From: Solenopsis invicta
Lineage: Eukaryota > Arthropoda > Insecta > Hymenoptera > Formicidae
Direction of reading: 5' to 3'
Assembly: GCF_016802725.1 (NCBI RefSeq)
Contig: NC_052665.1
Span: 24,724,001 to 24,788,000, forward strand
DNA length: 64,000 nt
A program made the translations under genes and the position numbers. Positions 33,655 to 45,381 of the stretch are shown here, in pieces (position 1 is the stretch's first letter; each line of letters starts with the position of its first letter). The notes under the pieces are model-generated. The model did not search any database. It saw nothing but the letters and a program-made list of their open reading frames with translations, and had not been told where the DNA came from.

Positions 33655-34143
33655 TGTTACGTCTTGCGGAGTAACAATTCTTTTCCTTCACGAACAGTGG
33701 ATGTACCAATAAACGCAATCAAGCAACGATGATTCACTTAATATTATAATCGCATCCCGACTTCAAGAATACGGTGACACATACAGCAATGATAAAAAAC
33801 CATAAATTAAGAAACCATAAATTCATTAATTATAGGGATTTGAGAAGACACCGTTGCTCGACACCGGAGACACCAAAAGTAATAAAATCAGAAAGTTGGA
33901 AGATGCGAGTATGCACCCCTTTCAAGTTTCGAATACCTGGCGCCAACATAGCAATAAACTAATTAAAATTTTGGCATGTAATGATTTTCCGGAGTTCATT
34001 GTCAAACCGGCCAGTCTCTCGGGATAATAATTACCGAGAAATATAAAAAAGTCGTAAAACCGAATATTGCACATACGCGTATTAATAACTAAATTTGTAC
34101 AAACGGCCTTTCGTAGGACAAAGAAAATCATAGACGAAAGCGG

Positions 34144-34152
34144 TATAAATAG
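34144..34152 (+). promoter_or_regulatory. TATA box of a probable LTR promoter
   Basis: TATAAATAG about 250 bp upstream of the putative LTR end, in a GC-balanced region unlike its surroundings. A start-site-like AGTC lies about 30 bp downstream. Inferred from position. Confidence 0.45.
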
Positions 34153-34571
34153 GCGAGTTTTCTAGCGGAGCGTGCAGTCTTGATTCTTGTTCAATCCGAT
34201 TCACAGTTCCGTGACATCTTATATGTCCGAGTTCTGTGACTCTCGGATTTGCGGACTCTAAACTCGTTCGAGCCGTAAGTTTTCGGTCAAAAAGTGCCAC
34301 TGTTTGAACGTGTCTACTTGGAGTCTACCAATTGTTATGTATTGCACGCAGAATCCCTTCGACCAGACCAGTCGTCTCCAACTAAATAAACCCCAGTTTG
34401 GAGGCCCAGCGGTTCCGAGGGTCTCGCATTGTCTGCTCCAACATTATCATACACCAACACTACCAATCAGCGAAGAGTAAGTCCACATCTCGTTTCTTTC
34501 CTTCCCTCTACCCTTTTAACATACATATCTACCTTTTCTTTTTTGAAAAGATTTTTTTCTTTATAATTTCG

Positions 34572-34626
<55 letters not shown>

Positions 34627-34929
34627 CTTTATTGTATTCCCTTTCGCTATTACAAGAGCTTCCGATTTTTACATCACACTTCCAACTTCCAATATAATAT
34701 TTACATATAGTGTCTTATATACAAATTTCTTCCTGGTTTCTTCACTCGCTCCTACTTTGGTCCATGTCATCTTTTATCTCTTTCCACCTCTCTTCCTCTC
34801 TCTCCCTTTTCTCCCTCTCCGTCTCCTCAGCCTTCTCCCCATACCTTCCATCTTGCTAGCGTCTGTCTCATCTATTCCTCTCTTCCTCCATCCTTTCTCA
34901 ATATCTCCTTCGCTTTCCTTCTACTCCCG

Positions 34930-36470
34930 GGTTGTCTCTTTTCCTGCATCTCTCCAACATGTGTTCCCATGACTCCATTTCTTCTCCGCATCTTCTGCAT
35001 TTCCTCTCTGCCTTTCGTTCCTAGTATCTTTCATCTCTTAATTCATTTTCCAACCTAAATCTCGCTATTCTCGTCATTCTTACTTCTTTTCCTTTTTCCT
35101 TCAGATACCTTGAAACTTCGTCCACCTTTATTTCTATGTACATCCTATTATACCTTGACTCTCTAATTCTTGCTTCTCTCTTCTGCATTTGCATTGCTAT
35201 ATCTCTTCTCTCTAGTTCTTCTGTTACCCCTGTTACCCTCTTCCTCTTCTTCTTTCTATCTCTTCTACAGCCGTTATCTTCGTATTTCTTTTCTCCTTCC
35301 TCTCTCTTTGTTTATTATTCTCCAAACCTCCGTCTCCAATTTCGCCCTACTTGCTCTTTCAATTAGTCTCTTTCTTCCCTCTTCCTTTTTCTTTTTACAT
35401 AGTATTTTGTAATCCCTCTTCCCTTCCCTGTACTCTTCACCATCTTCCTCTCCCCTTCTCCACTTTCTCAGAAACTTCCTGACCTCCCTTTTTGCTTCCC
35501 TAGCTTCCTTGTCACACCACCACAATCTGCTCCAATTACCATTTCTCCCTTTGATTTGCCTCCACTGCACCGCCTCCATCACTGCTTTTCTAATCTGCTT
35601 CCCTATCTCCTTTGCTTCCTATGTCTTTATTTCCCTCTGCTCCATCCTTTCTGCATATTTCATCCTTCCTTCCTCTAACCAGTCCATAATTTTTCTTTTC
35701 TCCATTCCCTTCATCTTCTCTTCCTTTTGCATTTTCCTTTTATTTTTTGCCGTGATCAGTAGCGGTTGGTGATCCGACTCGATCTTCGTCCCTATCTCTA
35801 GTTTTTCTATCTCTTCCCATGCTTCTTTGTTTCCTATTACATAATCCACGACCAATTCTCTCATTCCCCCTATATATGTCAATTCCCCTTCCCTATCTCC
35901 TTCCTTCAAGCCATTCATTATTTCTCATCCCTCCTCTTTTATCCTTTCGAGTAGTTTTCTTCTCTCTTTATTAATCTTTTTATCCTTTGACTTCCTAGCT
36001 TCTTCTTCCTCTTCCATGTACTTCTTTCTTCTCCCCCACCATTCCTCCCTCTTCTCCTGTTCTAGCGTTTAAGTCTCCTTCTATCAGCAAGATCTATCCC
36101 TAACTCCTTTAGCTTCTCTTCCAAATTCTCGTTAATGAATATTGTTATTATCTTCCATACTTTCCCTTCTAGTTCTACTTTGAATTCGCCCCAGTCCTCA
36201 CGTCTTTTTCCTCCCTGTCCCCTATTTCTCTAATGTCTTCTCTCACTCCTGTCACCATCCCCCTCCCCCCATTGCTCTACTCTTCCTGTTCCTTTTTTTC
36301 GCTGGCTGGTATATCCATCCGTATTCTTTTGGCAACCTTCTTTTCGTTGCTTCCCATCTCTTTTCTTCTGTCCATGTTTCTGTTAATCCTACTATATCCT
36401 ATTTCTCCATCTCTTTCCAGCATTCTTCGTCTTTTCCTGCTAATTCTGTCACATTCCAGAACGTTATTTT
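34930..36470 (-). pseudogene. Non-LTR ORF2: endonuclease and C-terminus, RT deleted
   Basis: Minus-strand readings: ITFWNVTELAGKDEE and WKEMEKYD (endonuclease start), GGMVTGVRE, IEGDLNAR (near 36080), TYIGGMRELVVDYVIGN and IESDHQPLLI (35780 region), then the linker SRLWWCDKEAREAKREVRK (35582-35274). Next comes KVDEVSRYLKEKGKEVRMTR and the zinc motif CRRCGEEMESWEHMLERC (about 35010-34940). No YADD-type motif exists between. Several frame changes. Confidence 0.72.
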
Positions 36471-36781
36471 TCTTCCTTCTTTCTTTCCTCTCTCCCCTCT
36501 CTCTCCTTTCTTCCCTCTACCCTCACTTTCCTTCCCCCCTCCTCTCCTCATATCTTACTTCCCTCTTTTCTCCTTTCCAGTTCCTCAGTTCTTCCTTTGT
36601 CTCGTCCCATTTCCATTCGTTTTCTTCTATTTCTATCTGCCCATATTTGGACTCTCACTCTCTTTCCTCTTCTCATTTCTTCTTCCGCAATACACTTTAG
36701 CTTATGTTGCATTATCTTTCTTTCTCTCCACGTCCAGTCATCTTCAATCCTTTTTCCTCTTCCTTTTAACGTCCCTTTCTT

Positions 36782-37598
36782 TTACGTTATCTGACTCTTT
36801 TCTTCCAAGTTTCCTAATTTAACTATTGCCATTCTTTTCCCTTTTCCTGTTTTCTTTCCTATCTCTCTCACTTTTTTTGTCTCTACCTTCAGATTCATTA
36901 CTTCCTTTAATATAATTTCTACCTCCTCTCTTATGGTACTCTTACCATTACCTAATCCTTTGATGATCAAATTCCTTCTCCTTTCTTCTCTCTCCTTCAT
37001 TTTTATTCTTCTTTCCATTACCCCTCTCTTTCCTCCATACTGACCTCTCTCCCTTCTTCGTTCCTGCTCAATTGATTTATCTTCGATTCGATCTTCTTCA
37101 ATCTCTCCTCCTTTTCTTCCTGCTTTTTTACTCCTTCTTCCAGTTTCTTTATTCTTCCCCTCAGCTTCTTCTCGCTGCCCATCTTCTCTCCCTTTCTTCC
37201 ATTTCTTTTCTTAACTTCGTCATTTCTTGACTTATAGTATCTTCCGTTTTTTGTCCTTGCTTTCTCAATTCTCTGATCTTCTTTCTAATTTCTATCAAAA
37301 TCCCTTTCATTTCTTCTCCGTCATCTATTATTGTGATTTTTGTTATTTTCCTGATCACTTCCACCTTTTTTCCTTCCTCACCTTTTCTTTCCTTCTTTCT
37401 CCTCAATATATCCTCTGTCATACAAAAACTATCTCTTCTCTGTCTTTCCCCTTTCATTATCCCTCTCCATAGCACATTTTTCGCCTTTTCTTTCTCCCCA
37501 CCCTCCCCAACTTTTCCTTTTTCCTTTTCTTTTTCTCTTTCTTCTTGTCCTTCACTCTCCATTTCTTCGTGTCTTCCTCTGCTCCTTTCTGTATTCAC
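36782..37598 (-). pseudogene. Non-LTR ORF1 (coiled coil plus RNA-binding domain)
   Basis: The upstream part (37598-37161) is a highly charged coiled coil with KITKITIIDDGEEMKGILIE. The downstream part (37018-36782) reads ERRRNLIIKGLGNGKSTIRE and IGKKTGKGKRMAIVKL, like the central RNA-binding domain of L1-type ORF1 proteins. A frame break near 37100 separates them. Confidence 0.6.
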
Positions 37599-38141
37599 CT
37601 TCTTCCTTCTCCGTCTGTGCGCTCGGTTACGGGGATACTTCTCTCTATCTCTCTTTCGATAAATTTCAGCTTGCGCGCTTTACTTTCACGCTCCACTGAA
37701 CAGACTGTTCGAAAACCACCGCCTGCGATTGGTCTGCCGAGAACCGGCCTATCGATGTCGGCTCCAAAACTGCAGTCTGCCGCCCGCGGTTGCCGTGTCT
37801 CCCCCCGTTCTCCCTCTCTCCTCTTTCCATTTTTTTTCTGCTTATCATCTTCCTAACCTCTCTTTATCACGCACCTTTTCTTTTCTCTTTTCTTTTCGCT
37901 TCTCCACTCTTCTTACACTTCACTCCATCTTCACTAACTCTCACCTCCCTTCTCTCTTTGTCACTCCTCTCTCTCTCTCCTCACTTCTACATCTATCACA
38001 CGTTTTTCACTCATTTATTTTCATCACACTTTCCACAACTAATCACCAAGCGCATCCAATTGAAAGTCCTCAAACATTTTTATCATTCACTCTCTTACCG
38101 ATTTGCTATTTTCTTTGAGAATTTAATCGAGTCTGCTCTCG

Positions 38142-38345
38142 ATTCTATTTCTTTCTTTATTTAATTTTGCGGGTTTTTCCGAGCAACTCTTGCTCGGATA
38201 GATCCAAATTCTATTTCTTTCTTATTTTAATTTGCGGGTTTTTTCAAGCAAATGTCAGATAGATCCAAATTCTATTTCTTTTTCTATTTACTTTTGCAGG
38301 TTTTTCTGAGCAAGTCTCGGATAAATCCAAGTTCTATCTCTTTTC
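38142..38345. repeat. Tandem repeat, three-plus units of 61-66 bp
   Basis: Units start ATTCTATTTC at 38142, 38208 and 38269, with a partial unit at 38331; each contains TTGCGGGTTTTT-like and GGATAGATCCAA-like stretches. They lie just upstream (minus strand) of the non-LTR 5' region and might be its promoter monomers, or belong to the surrounding insertion. Confidence 0.7.
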
Positions 38346-38995
38346 TTCTTTCCAAGAATTTAGTCAAACTTGTCCTCGATTAGATTCAAAGTCTATTCTT
38401 CCCTCTATTGTCACTCCAAAAATTTAAAGCTATTTCCGGTTGAACTCAATCTACTCAATCTTCCGGGATAACTTTATCTAAATAATTTTTTCTAACAAAG
38501 AGAGAAACGGTTCACTTTTACTAATATTAATTTTAGTAAACAAAAATTTTCCGCGACCAGTCCATAAATGGAAATCCTGAGTAGCTGTCAAGCATTGGCG
38601 GAATGGCCGCAATCGTCGGATGCGGAAGCTTAAAGCATTACACGAATCTTTGATAGAAAAAATTGAAACCCTTGCCGCGGAACTTGAAGCGATTTATCAA
38701 TCTCTCTGGTCTCCGTCTCCCTTTTGGCGCGTTCTCGATCGGACCCAATAAGTTTGATTTTGAAGCAGTTCGTGTCTTCCTTTCTCATTCCCTCCGGATG
38801 CACCAATCCCCGTATACCTTCCCCATACATATCCTAACTATTATCTAGTCTCAAAATTAATATTCTTGAACCACTTTCGCCTCAACTCTGCCGTTCTAAA
38901 CAAAATTCCCACATAAACACACGCACACAAATACCCTTAAGAACAATTATAATTCTAACCCCAACAATTTATATTATAAGGAAATAGCATTACCT
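38346..38995. other. Unassigned part of the composite insertion
   Basis: No convincing ORF. A moderately GC-rich stretch at 38570-38770 differs from the AT-rich surroundings but shows no recognisable motif. Confidence 0.35.
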
Positions 38996-40055
38996 ACTAT
39001 AATTATAACAATAGAACCGTTAGTCTAATCTGTTCTTTTCTTTTGTTAAACAACAGAATCGTAAGAAATGTTTAATTCCTTCTTTTCTTTATTTTAAATA
39101 ATTATAACAATAGAAACGTTAGTCTAATCTGTTCTTTTTCTTCATTAAATAATATAGTTAAGTAAATAGAAATGTTTTAATTTCTTCTTTTCTTTATTTC
39201 AAATAATACACTACTCAAAAAAAATAGGGAACACTTTCCAGACACCAAAAATTAGGCTATTTTCAAATGACTGTAACTCGGTGCAAAATCATCGTAGATA
39301 TAAAATAAAAAAAGCATTTTGAAGCTTGAAGATCAAGCTTTAACGCTCTACCAGCAAATTTTCAAAATTCTTTTAACTTCCTTGTCTTATGCAGTAAAAA
39401 AGCAGACCTTGTTTTGTTCGTTAAAATTTCGTATTTTTGACACTTTGCAGCTCGACCAATAAATTTTTTTCGAATAATTCAAGTAAAGCTTCATAAACTA
39501 CAACATTTTACCTACAAAATGCTTTTGTTAAAATTTCTCTACGATTTTTTTTGACCGAGTTACGCAACTTTGAAGCTAAACTTGTATTTTTTACAAATGA
39601 TATCCGTACTCCGTAAAAAATCATCGTAGACAAAAAATCAAAAAACCATTTTAAAGCTCGAAGTTACAGCTTTAACATGCTATTAATGGTTTTCAAAAAT
39701 TTTCTCAATTTCTTAGTACTATGCCCCAAAAAAGATACACTGTTTTTTCCTTAAAATTACGTATATTTAACAGCCTGTAGCTCAATAAAAAATTTTTTCT
39801 CGACAAATCCAATGCAAGTGCCATTAAGTATGACATTTTCTCTACAAAATGCTTTTTTTAAATTTTTTCTACGATTTTTTTTGACCAAGTTACAAGACTT
39901 CGAAGAAATACATTTTTCACAGTACATTTTTCCAAAAAATGACGTCTACCTCCAACATTAGCATTACCCAATGTGCACCACGTGGATGTTGCCAGTCGGA
40001 TTTTTGCACATCGTGTATGTATGTGTGTGTGTGTTTTGTGTGTGTGTGTGTGTGT

Positions 40056-40124
40056 CACAGCAGAGATAAGGAGCCCGCAGTTCGTCACTTCTGCAGTATT
40101 TAACGACTCCAAACCCTCTTTACT

Positions 40125-40166
<42 letters not shown>

Positions 40167-40231
40167 CACAGCAGAGATAAGGACCCCACAGTTCGTCACT
40201 TCTGCAGTATTTAATGACTCCAAACCCTCTC

Positions 40232-40268
<37 letters not shown>

Positions 40269-40349
40269 TGTGTGTGTCACAGCAGAGATAAGGACCCCGC
40301 AGTTTGTCACTTTTGCAGTATTTAATGACTCCAAACCCTCTCTGCCGTG
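40056..40349. repeat. Three 72-bp stem-loop modules at 111-bp spacing
   Basis: Modules 40056-40127, 40167-40238 and 40278-40349 alternate with GT tracts at an exact 111-bp period. Outer stem CACAGCAGAGA with TCTCTACTGTG (10 of 11 pairs); inner stem GCAG/CTGC closing TTCGTCACTT; linkers ATAAGGACCCC and AGTATTTAATGACTCC. Inverted partners are at 40810-40877, 40940-41011 and 41059-41130. Confidence 0.85.
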
Positions 40350-40410
40350 TGTGTGTATGCGCGCGCGCGCGCGCATGAGTGTTCAATAATGTGTATTTCG
40401 TGTGTGTTTG

Positions 40411-40780
40411 TTATATCAACGATATTTTACGACCACACGTTTTGCTATTAAATCGAACCTGTCGGAACTTTATTTTCATGCAGGGCAACGCTCGATCTCA
40501 TACGGCGAATATAACGCGACGTTTTTTTCAACGACACGCAATAAGACTGTTAAATCATCCTACCAATAGCCCGGACTTAAATCCAATCGAGCACATTTGA
40601 GATGAAATGGAACGACAATTAAGGCGTCGCGAGGAACAGCCGCGAAATTTAGAAGAATTGAGAGAAATTTTAACGGAAATTTGGCACAACATTCCGCAAG
40701 ATCGTATTGCAAGATGTATAAATATGCGAGAACGCTTGCAAGCAGTAATTGATCAGAGAAGAGGAAACACACACTATTGA
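40411..40780 (+). pseudogene. Tc1-like transposase C-terminal remnant
   Basis: Reads YINDILRPHVLLLNR, MQGNARSHTANITRRF, NSPDLNPIEHI, stop, DEMERQLRRREEQPRN to RRGNTHY and stop. QGN replaces the QDN expected for the second catalytic Asp, and the Trp after IEHI is now TGA at 40598. The N-terminal two-thirds are absent. The element therefore could not move itself. Confidence 0.8.
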
Positions 40781-40905
40781 ACACTCATGCGCGTGCGCGC
40801 ATACACATGCACAGTAGAGAGGGTTTGGAGTCATAAAATACTGCAGAAGTGACAAACTGTGGGGTCCTCTGCTGCGACACACACACACACACACGCACAC
40901 ACACA

Positions 40906-40946
<41 letters not shown>

Positions 40947-41011
40947 GAGAGGGTTTGGAGTCATTAAATACTGCAGAAGTGACGAACTGTGGGGTCCTTA
41001 TCTCTGCTGTG

Positions 41012-41061
<50 letters not shown>

Positions 41062-42059
41062 AGTAAAGAGGGTTTGGAGTCGTTAAATACTGCAGAAGTG
41101 ACGAACTGCGGGCTCCTTATCTCTGCTGTGACACACACACACACACACACACAAAACACACACACACACACACATACATACACGATGTGCAAAAATCCGA
41201 CTGACAATCTCCACGTGGTGCACATTGGGTAATGCTAATGTTGGAGGTAGACGTCATTTTTCGGAAAAATGTACTATGAAAAATGTATTTCTTCGAAGTC
41301 TTGTAACTCGGTCAAAAAAAATCGTAGAAAAAATTTTAAAAAAGCATTTTGTAGAGAAAATGTCATACTTAATGGCACTTGCATTGGATTTGTCGAGAAA
41401 AAATTTTGTATTGAGCTACAGGCTGTTAAATATACGTAATTTTAAGGAAAAAACAGTGTATATTTTTCGGGGCATAGTACTAAGAAATTGAGAAAATTTT
41501 TGAAAACCATTAATAGCATGTTAAAGCTGAAACTTCGAGCTTTAAAATGATTTTTTGATTTTTTTGTCTACGATGATTTTTCATGGAGTACGGATATCAT
41601 TTGTAAAAAATGCAGGTTTAGCTTCAAAGTTGCGTAATTCGGTCAAAAAACATCGTAGAGAAATTTAAAGAAAAGCATTTTGTAGGTAAAATGTTGTAGT
41701 TTATGAAGCTTTACTTGAATTATTCGAAAAAAATTTGTTGGTCGAGCTGCAAAGTGTCAAAAATACGAAATTTTAACGAACAAAACAAGGTATGCTTTTT
41801 TACTACATAAGACAAGAAAGTTAGAAGAATTTTGAAAATCTGCTGGTAGAGCGTTAAAGCTCGATCTTCAAGCTTCAAAATGCTTTTTTATTTTTTATCT
41901 ACGATGATTTTTCACCGAGTTACAGTTATTTGAAAATAGCATAATTTTTGGTGTCTGGAAAGTGTTCCCTATTTTTTTTTTAGTAGTGTATAATTATAAG
42001 AATAGAATTGTTAGTCTAATCTCTTCTTTTTTTCGTTTAAATGATATTGTAATAGCAAC

Positions 42060-42666
42060 AAATTATCATTCGTTTCCGTTAAGAATAAGTGACTATTCTT
42101 TGTAATATACATTATTGCGTTTAAACCCATAGCAACTCATTATATCAATTTAAATTTACAATCTATTTGTAATATCAATTCTATGTTTGCTTATTCTTAT
42201 TCAAACAAATTCAAACAAAAAGTTGATCCTTATTACCCTTTTGCAGTAAAATTGCTCCATATGCATACATTGAGGCGTCAGTATGTAATTCATTATTACT
42301 ACATTATCACCCTTTATTATAATTTTACATTATTACCATTATAAAATAAATCTTTTATAATAACTAATTTGCGTACCTGCTGATTTTTTAACCACGACCA
42401 TCATCCCTTGCTCTTAATAAGGTAAGCACTAGGTCCTATCCCGAGGTAAAGCAATTAGATTTGTTGCCTCAAAACAGGACCGAGGGACGCGGAACACCCG
42501 GATATTTTGTCATTGAACTCCCGCTGTAGGCTACTGACCTATATATCCTGCGTGGTCGACGCGCTTCTTTGTGCTACTTGGTCTAATCATTTGGGCACCA
42601 TCTCAGTCCGTTACGTCTTTCCTCCCTCACCCTTCTATTTATCTTTTCTCCGGGTTGGACGTAATA
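42060..42666. other. Unassigned right end of the composite insertion
   Basis: An AT-rich part is followed from 42400 by a GC-balanced stretch (AGGTCCTATCCCGAGG, GACGCGGAACACCCGG) that might be LTR or leader sequence. No ORF. It ends GACGTAATA before the AATG repeat. Confidence 0.35.
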
Positions 42667-44904
42667 AATGAATGAAAGAAAGGAATCATTCGACCCTCTC
42701 CCTCCAATTATGCGAGCCCAATAGTATTGGTCAAGAAAAAAGATGATACATATAAACTATGCGTGGATTATAGAATGTTGAATAGAAAAATAATTAGAGA
42801 CCGTTATCCGTTACCTTTGATTAAAGATCAAGTAAATCAAATACAGGGTTTTAATATCTTTACAACACTTGATTTAAAGGAAGGTTTCTTTCACGTACGT
42901 ATGGACAAATCTAGTATAAAGTATACGACATTTATTGTACCCACTGGCCAGTACGAATTTCTGCGGGTTCCATTTGGTTTATGTAACTCTCTTTCGGTTT
43001 TTCAAAGATATGTGAATGTGATTTTAAAAAAAATTAATTAGAAAAAAATATTATTAACATATATGGATGACATAATCGTTCTGTCTGACAATGATGTAAA
43101 CGGGTTAAAAAATTTAAAGAAAGTTCTAGAAACAGCTTGTGCGGCAAGATTAGTTATTAATTGGGAAAAATGTTGTTTCTTGCAAAGAAAAGTCGAGTTT
43201 CTTGGATATATTATAGAAGGTAATGCTGTACGATCGTCAGAACGTAAAACTGAAGCTGTAAGACATTTTCCTGAGCCGACAAATATTTGACAAATACAAG
43301 CTTTTCTAGGTCTGACGGAATACTTTAGAAAATTTATCCAAGGGTCCCACACGACGATTGCGCGGCCATTATCGAACCTACTACGAGCAAATGTAAAGTT
43401 TAACTTCGGTGCAATTAAGAAGGAAATGTTTATGCGTTTGAAAAAATTATTAAGCGAAAAACCGGTATTGAATTTGTATCATATAAACGCTGAAACAGAA
43501 TTACATGCGCCTCAATGTATGGATATGCAGCGATTCTACTGCAAAAAGATAATAAGGATAAACTTTTTCATCCAGTATATTACGCAAGCGGAAAAACTTC
43601 TTTAGCGGAAGAAAAGTATATAAGTTACGAACGAGAAGTACTTGCAATAGTTAAAATACTAAAACGATTTTGTGTATACCTACTTGGTATTCAATTTAAA
43701 ATAGTAACAGATTGTAGTGCATTTACACTTACTATGAAAAAGAAAGATCTTTGCGTGCGTGTAGCTCGATAGGCATTATTATTGGAAGAGTTTCAATATA
43801 CAATAAAACACCGACCAGGAAGATGCACGCAGATGCCTTAAGTAGAAATCCAATTTCTTCGTGTTTAACAATTGACGAATGTGAAGCAGGGTTGACAGCG
43901 CGACTAAGAAAAGCACAGAGAGAAGACAAGGATTTGGAAAAGAAAATAGATAAAGCAGAGAAAAGACAACTTGATGGTTATACTATGCAAAGAGGGCTCC
44001 TACATAAAAACATTGATGATAAGATAGATGAAATGCATTAGTGAAAAACAATTACTGGATACCAAGATTACGATCGAAAGTGGAGAAAATTGTGCAAAAT
44101 TGCATTTCATGCATACTAGCGGAACGACGACAAGAAAAACGAAAGTGTCTATTAAATCCCGTTGAAAAGGAAAGTGTGCCGTTAGACACTTTTTATATTG
44201 ATCATTTAGGTCCGACACTATCAACGAAAAAGAGTTATGTACATATTTTTGCTGTAATAGATGCATTCTCAAAATTTGTCTAGCTATATTCGACGAAATT
44301 AACAACAACCAAGGAAGTAATTGACCGTCTGCGAAAACAATCTGTTGTATTCGGTAACCCAAGAAGAATAATTTCAGATAGAGGCTCAACTTTTACATCA
44401 AAAGAATTCAAAATATATTGTGAAATGGAAAGCTTTAAACATGTGCTAATTACGATAAGAACCTCAAGAGGTAATGGTCAAGTAAATCGATTGAATCAAA
44501 CATTAATATCATTAATTACAAAGTTGTCTGCACCGAAGCCGAATGAATGGTATAAATATGTCGATTCTGCACATCAACAATGTTTAAATACAATACCACA
44601 TAGGAATGTCGGAATGACACCTTTTCGCCTATTATTTGGAATTCATCCACAAATAAAGAATAATCCAGACATTCAAGAGCTGCTGCAGAACAAATTAATT
44701 AGCTCATTTGAAAATGATCGAGAAGAATTACGATGTGAAGCGAAGAAGAACATTGAGAAGATACAACAAAAAAATAAGAAAAGTCATGATGCAAAAAAGA
44801 AAGAAGCATATCACTACCAAAATAGTGATATTATCGCAATTAAACACAACCAGGACTAAAATTTGCATTTAAATACTAAGTCCATATGAAGTTTTACAAA
44901 ATGA
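42667..44904 (+). pseudogene. Gypsy pol: RT, RNase H, integrase (first part)
   Basis: RT: GIIRPSPSNYASPIVLVKKK, FTTLDLKEGFFHV, FLRVPFGLCNS and YMDDIIVLS. RNase H: YGYAAILLQKDN, KYISYEREVLAIVK, VTDCSAF. Integrase: zinc-finger Cys pair CISC, then FYIDHLGP and ISDRGSTFTSKEF; the third catalytic residue, Glu in the usual NGQVERVN, is Asn here (NGQVNRLN). Stops at 43039 (TAG) and 43288 (TGA), plus further stops and shifts, end any function. Confidence 0.85.
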
Positions 44905-45284
44905 TGTTGGATTATAAAAACAAATAATTCATAAAAAAAAAAAAAAAATATTAAAGTTACCTTTTGAATCTTACAGATCCAATTTAATACATTTAGTTAA
45001 TTTGTTTGTCATATGTTAGTTTTTATTCTTTATCACAATTTGTATAACAGAACCCTTTTATTTTTCTTTTCTAATTATCATTATAAATCTACTTTAATAC
45101 TACACTTTTGAACACCTACACTCTCGCTAGCCATGCCTACTCTTTTTTACACGTTTTGTGAACGCACTCTACGCTTTCCAATAAAAGCCATGTTGTTGTA
45201 TCGTTCGCTATCGAAATAAAAACTGAGTATATTGAACCTGATATCTCGTTATTTGGAGTGAATCTATACGGTCACCTTCTAACA
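44905..45284 (+). repeat. Copia 5' LTR
   Basis: 380 bp, TGTTGGATTATAAAAACAAA to TTCTAACA. Contains an A-run near 44936-44950 and CAATAAAAGCC, a likely poly(A) signal. Only a small number of differences from the 3' LTR are visible. Confidence 0.93.
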
Positions 45285-45381
45285 GGTTAAGGGCTCTTGC
45301 ATGTATTAATACGAGCATTTCATTAATCAACGTGACTTCAACTTGTGAAGGAATCGCTTAACCTCCTTTACGGCATTCAAG

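Larger units (their letters stand above)
34623..38160 (-). mobile_element. Minus-strand non-LTR retrotransposon lacking most of its RT
   Basis: Order on the minus strand: 5' region (about 38100-37600), ORF1, EEP endonuclease, then directly a CCHC C-terminus, then an AATAAA-containing 3' end and a (TA)n tail (34576-34622). The reverse transcriptase core is missing, so an internal deletion has joined the post-endonuclease linker to the C-terminus. The coding strand is extremely purine-rich (Glu/Lys/Arg codons), so the plus strand looks like kilobases of CT-rich DNA. Confidence 0.75.
39209..41988. mobile_element. Tc1-like element with very long arms and repeated stem-loop modules
   Basis: Ends CACTACTCAAAAAAAATAGG and AGTAGTG, TA outside (39207-39208, 41989-41990). 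Inverted arms extend about 1.1 kb inwards from each end, ending in three GT-separated hairpin modules per arm. The 360-bp centre holds the remains of a DD34E transposase. Arms contain repeated AAAAATCATCGTAGA-type blocks about 300 bp apart, so each arm is itself internally repetitive. Confidence 0.85.
38999..42060. repeat. About 99-bp tandem repeat, third unit split by a transposon
   Basis: AATTATAACAATAGAA starts units at 39001 and 39100, each followed by GTTAGTCTAATCTGTTCTTT. A third unit resumes at 41992 (AATTATAAGAATAG, GTTAGTCTAATCTCTTC) after the Tc1-like element at 39209-41988. The array was present before that insertion. Confidence 0.72.
33655..42666. mobile_element. 9-kb composite insertion splitting Gypsy pol
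   Basis: Begins TGTTACGTC and ends GACGTAATA, nearly inverse, as LTR ends often are; AATG precedes it (33651-33654) and follows it (42667-42670). The left 740 bp look like an LTR: TATAAATAG at 34144, AATAAA near 34384, then TTTGGAGGCCCAGC as a possible primer-binding site. I could not find a matching 3' LTR, so the nature of the carrier is unresolved. It holds a minus-strand non-LTR element and a Tc1-like element. Confidence 0.5.

Noticed and set aside
33655..34396. Calling this a definite 5' LTR with a named family
   Set aside because: TATA, poly(A)-like signal and primer-site-like sequence fit, but no second LTR was found, so only the composite insertion is annotated.
35136..38164. Many plus-strand Ser/Leu/Phe-rich ORFs resembling membrane proteins
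   Set aside because: They are antisense to a purine-rich non-LTR coding strand; the minus strand shows real endonuclease and zinc motifs.
40056..41130. Regularly spaced repeats resembling a CRISPR array
   Set aside because: The units are 72 bp with GT-tract spacers, occur in both orientations and lie in a eukaryotic transposon; no cas genes.
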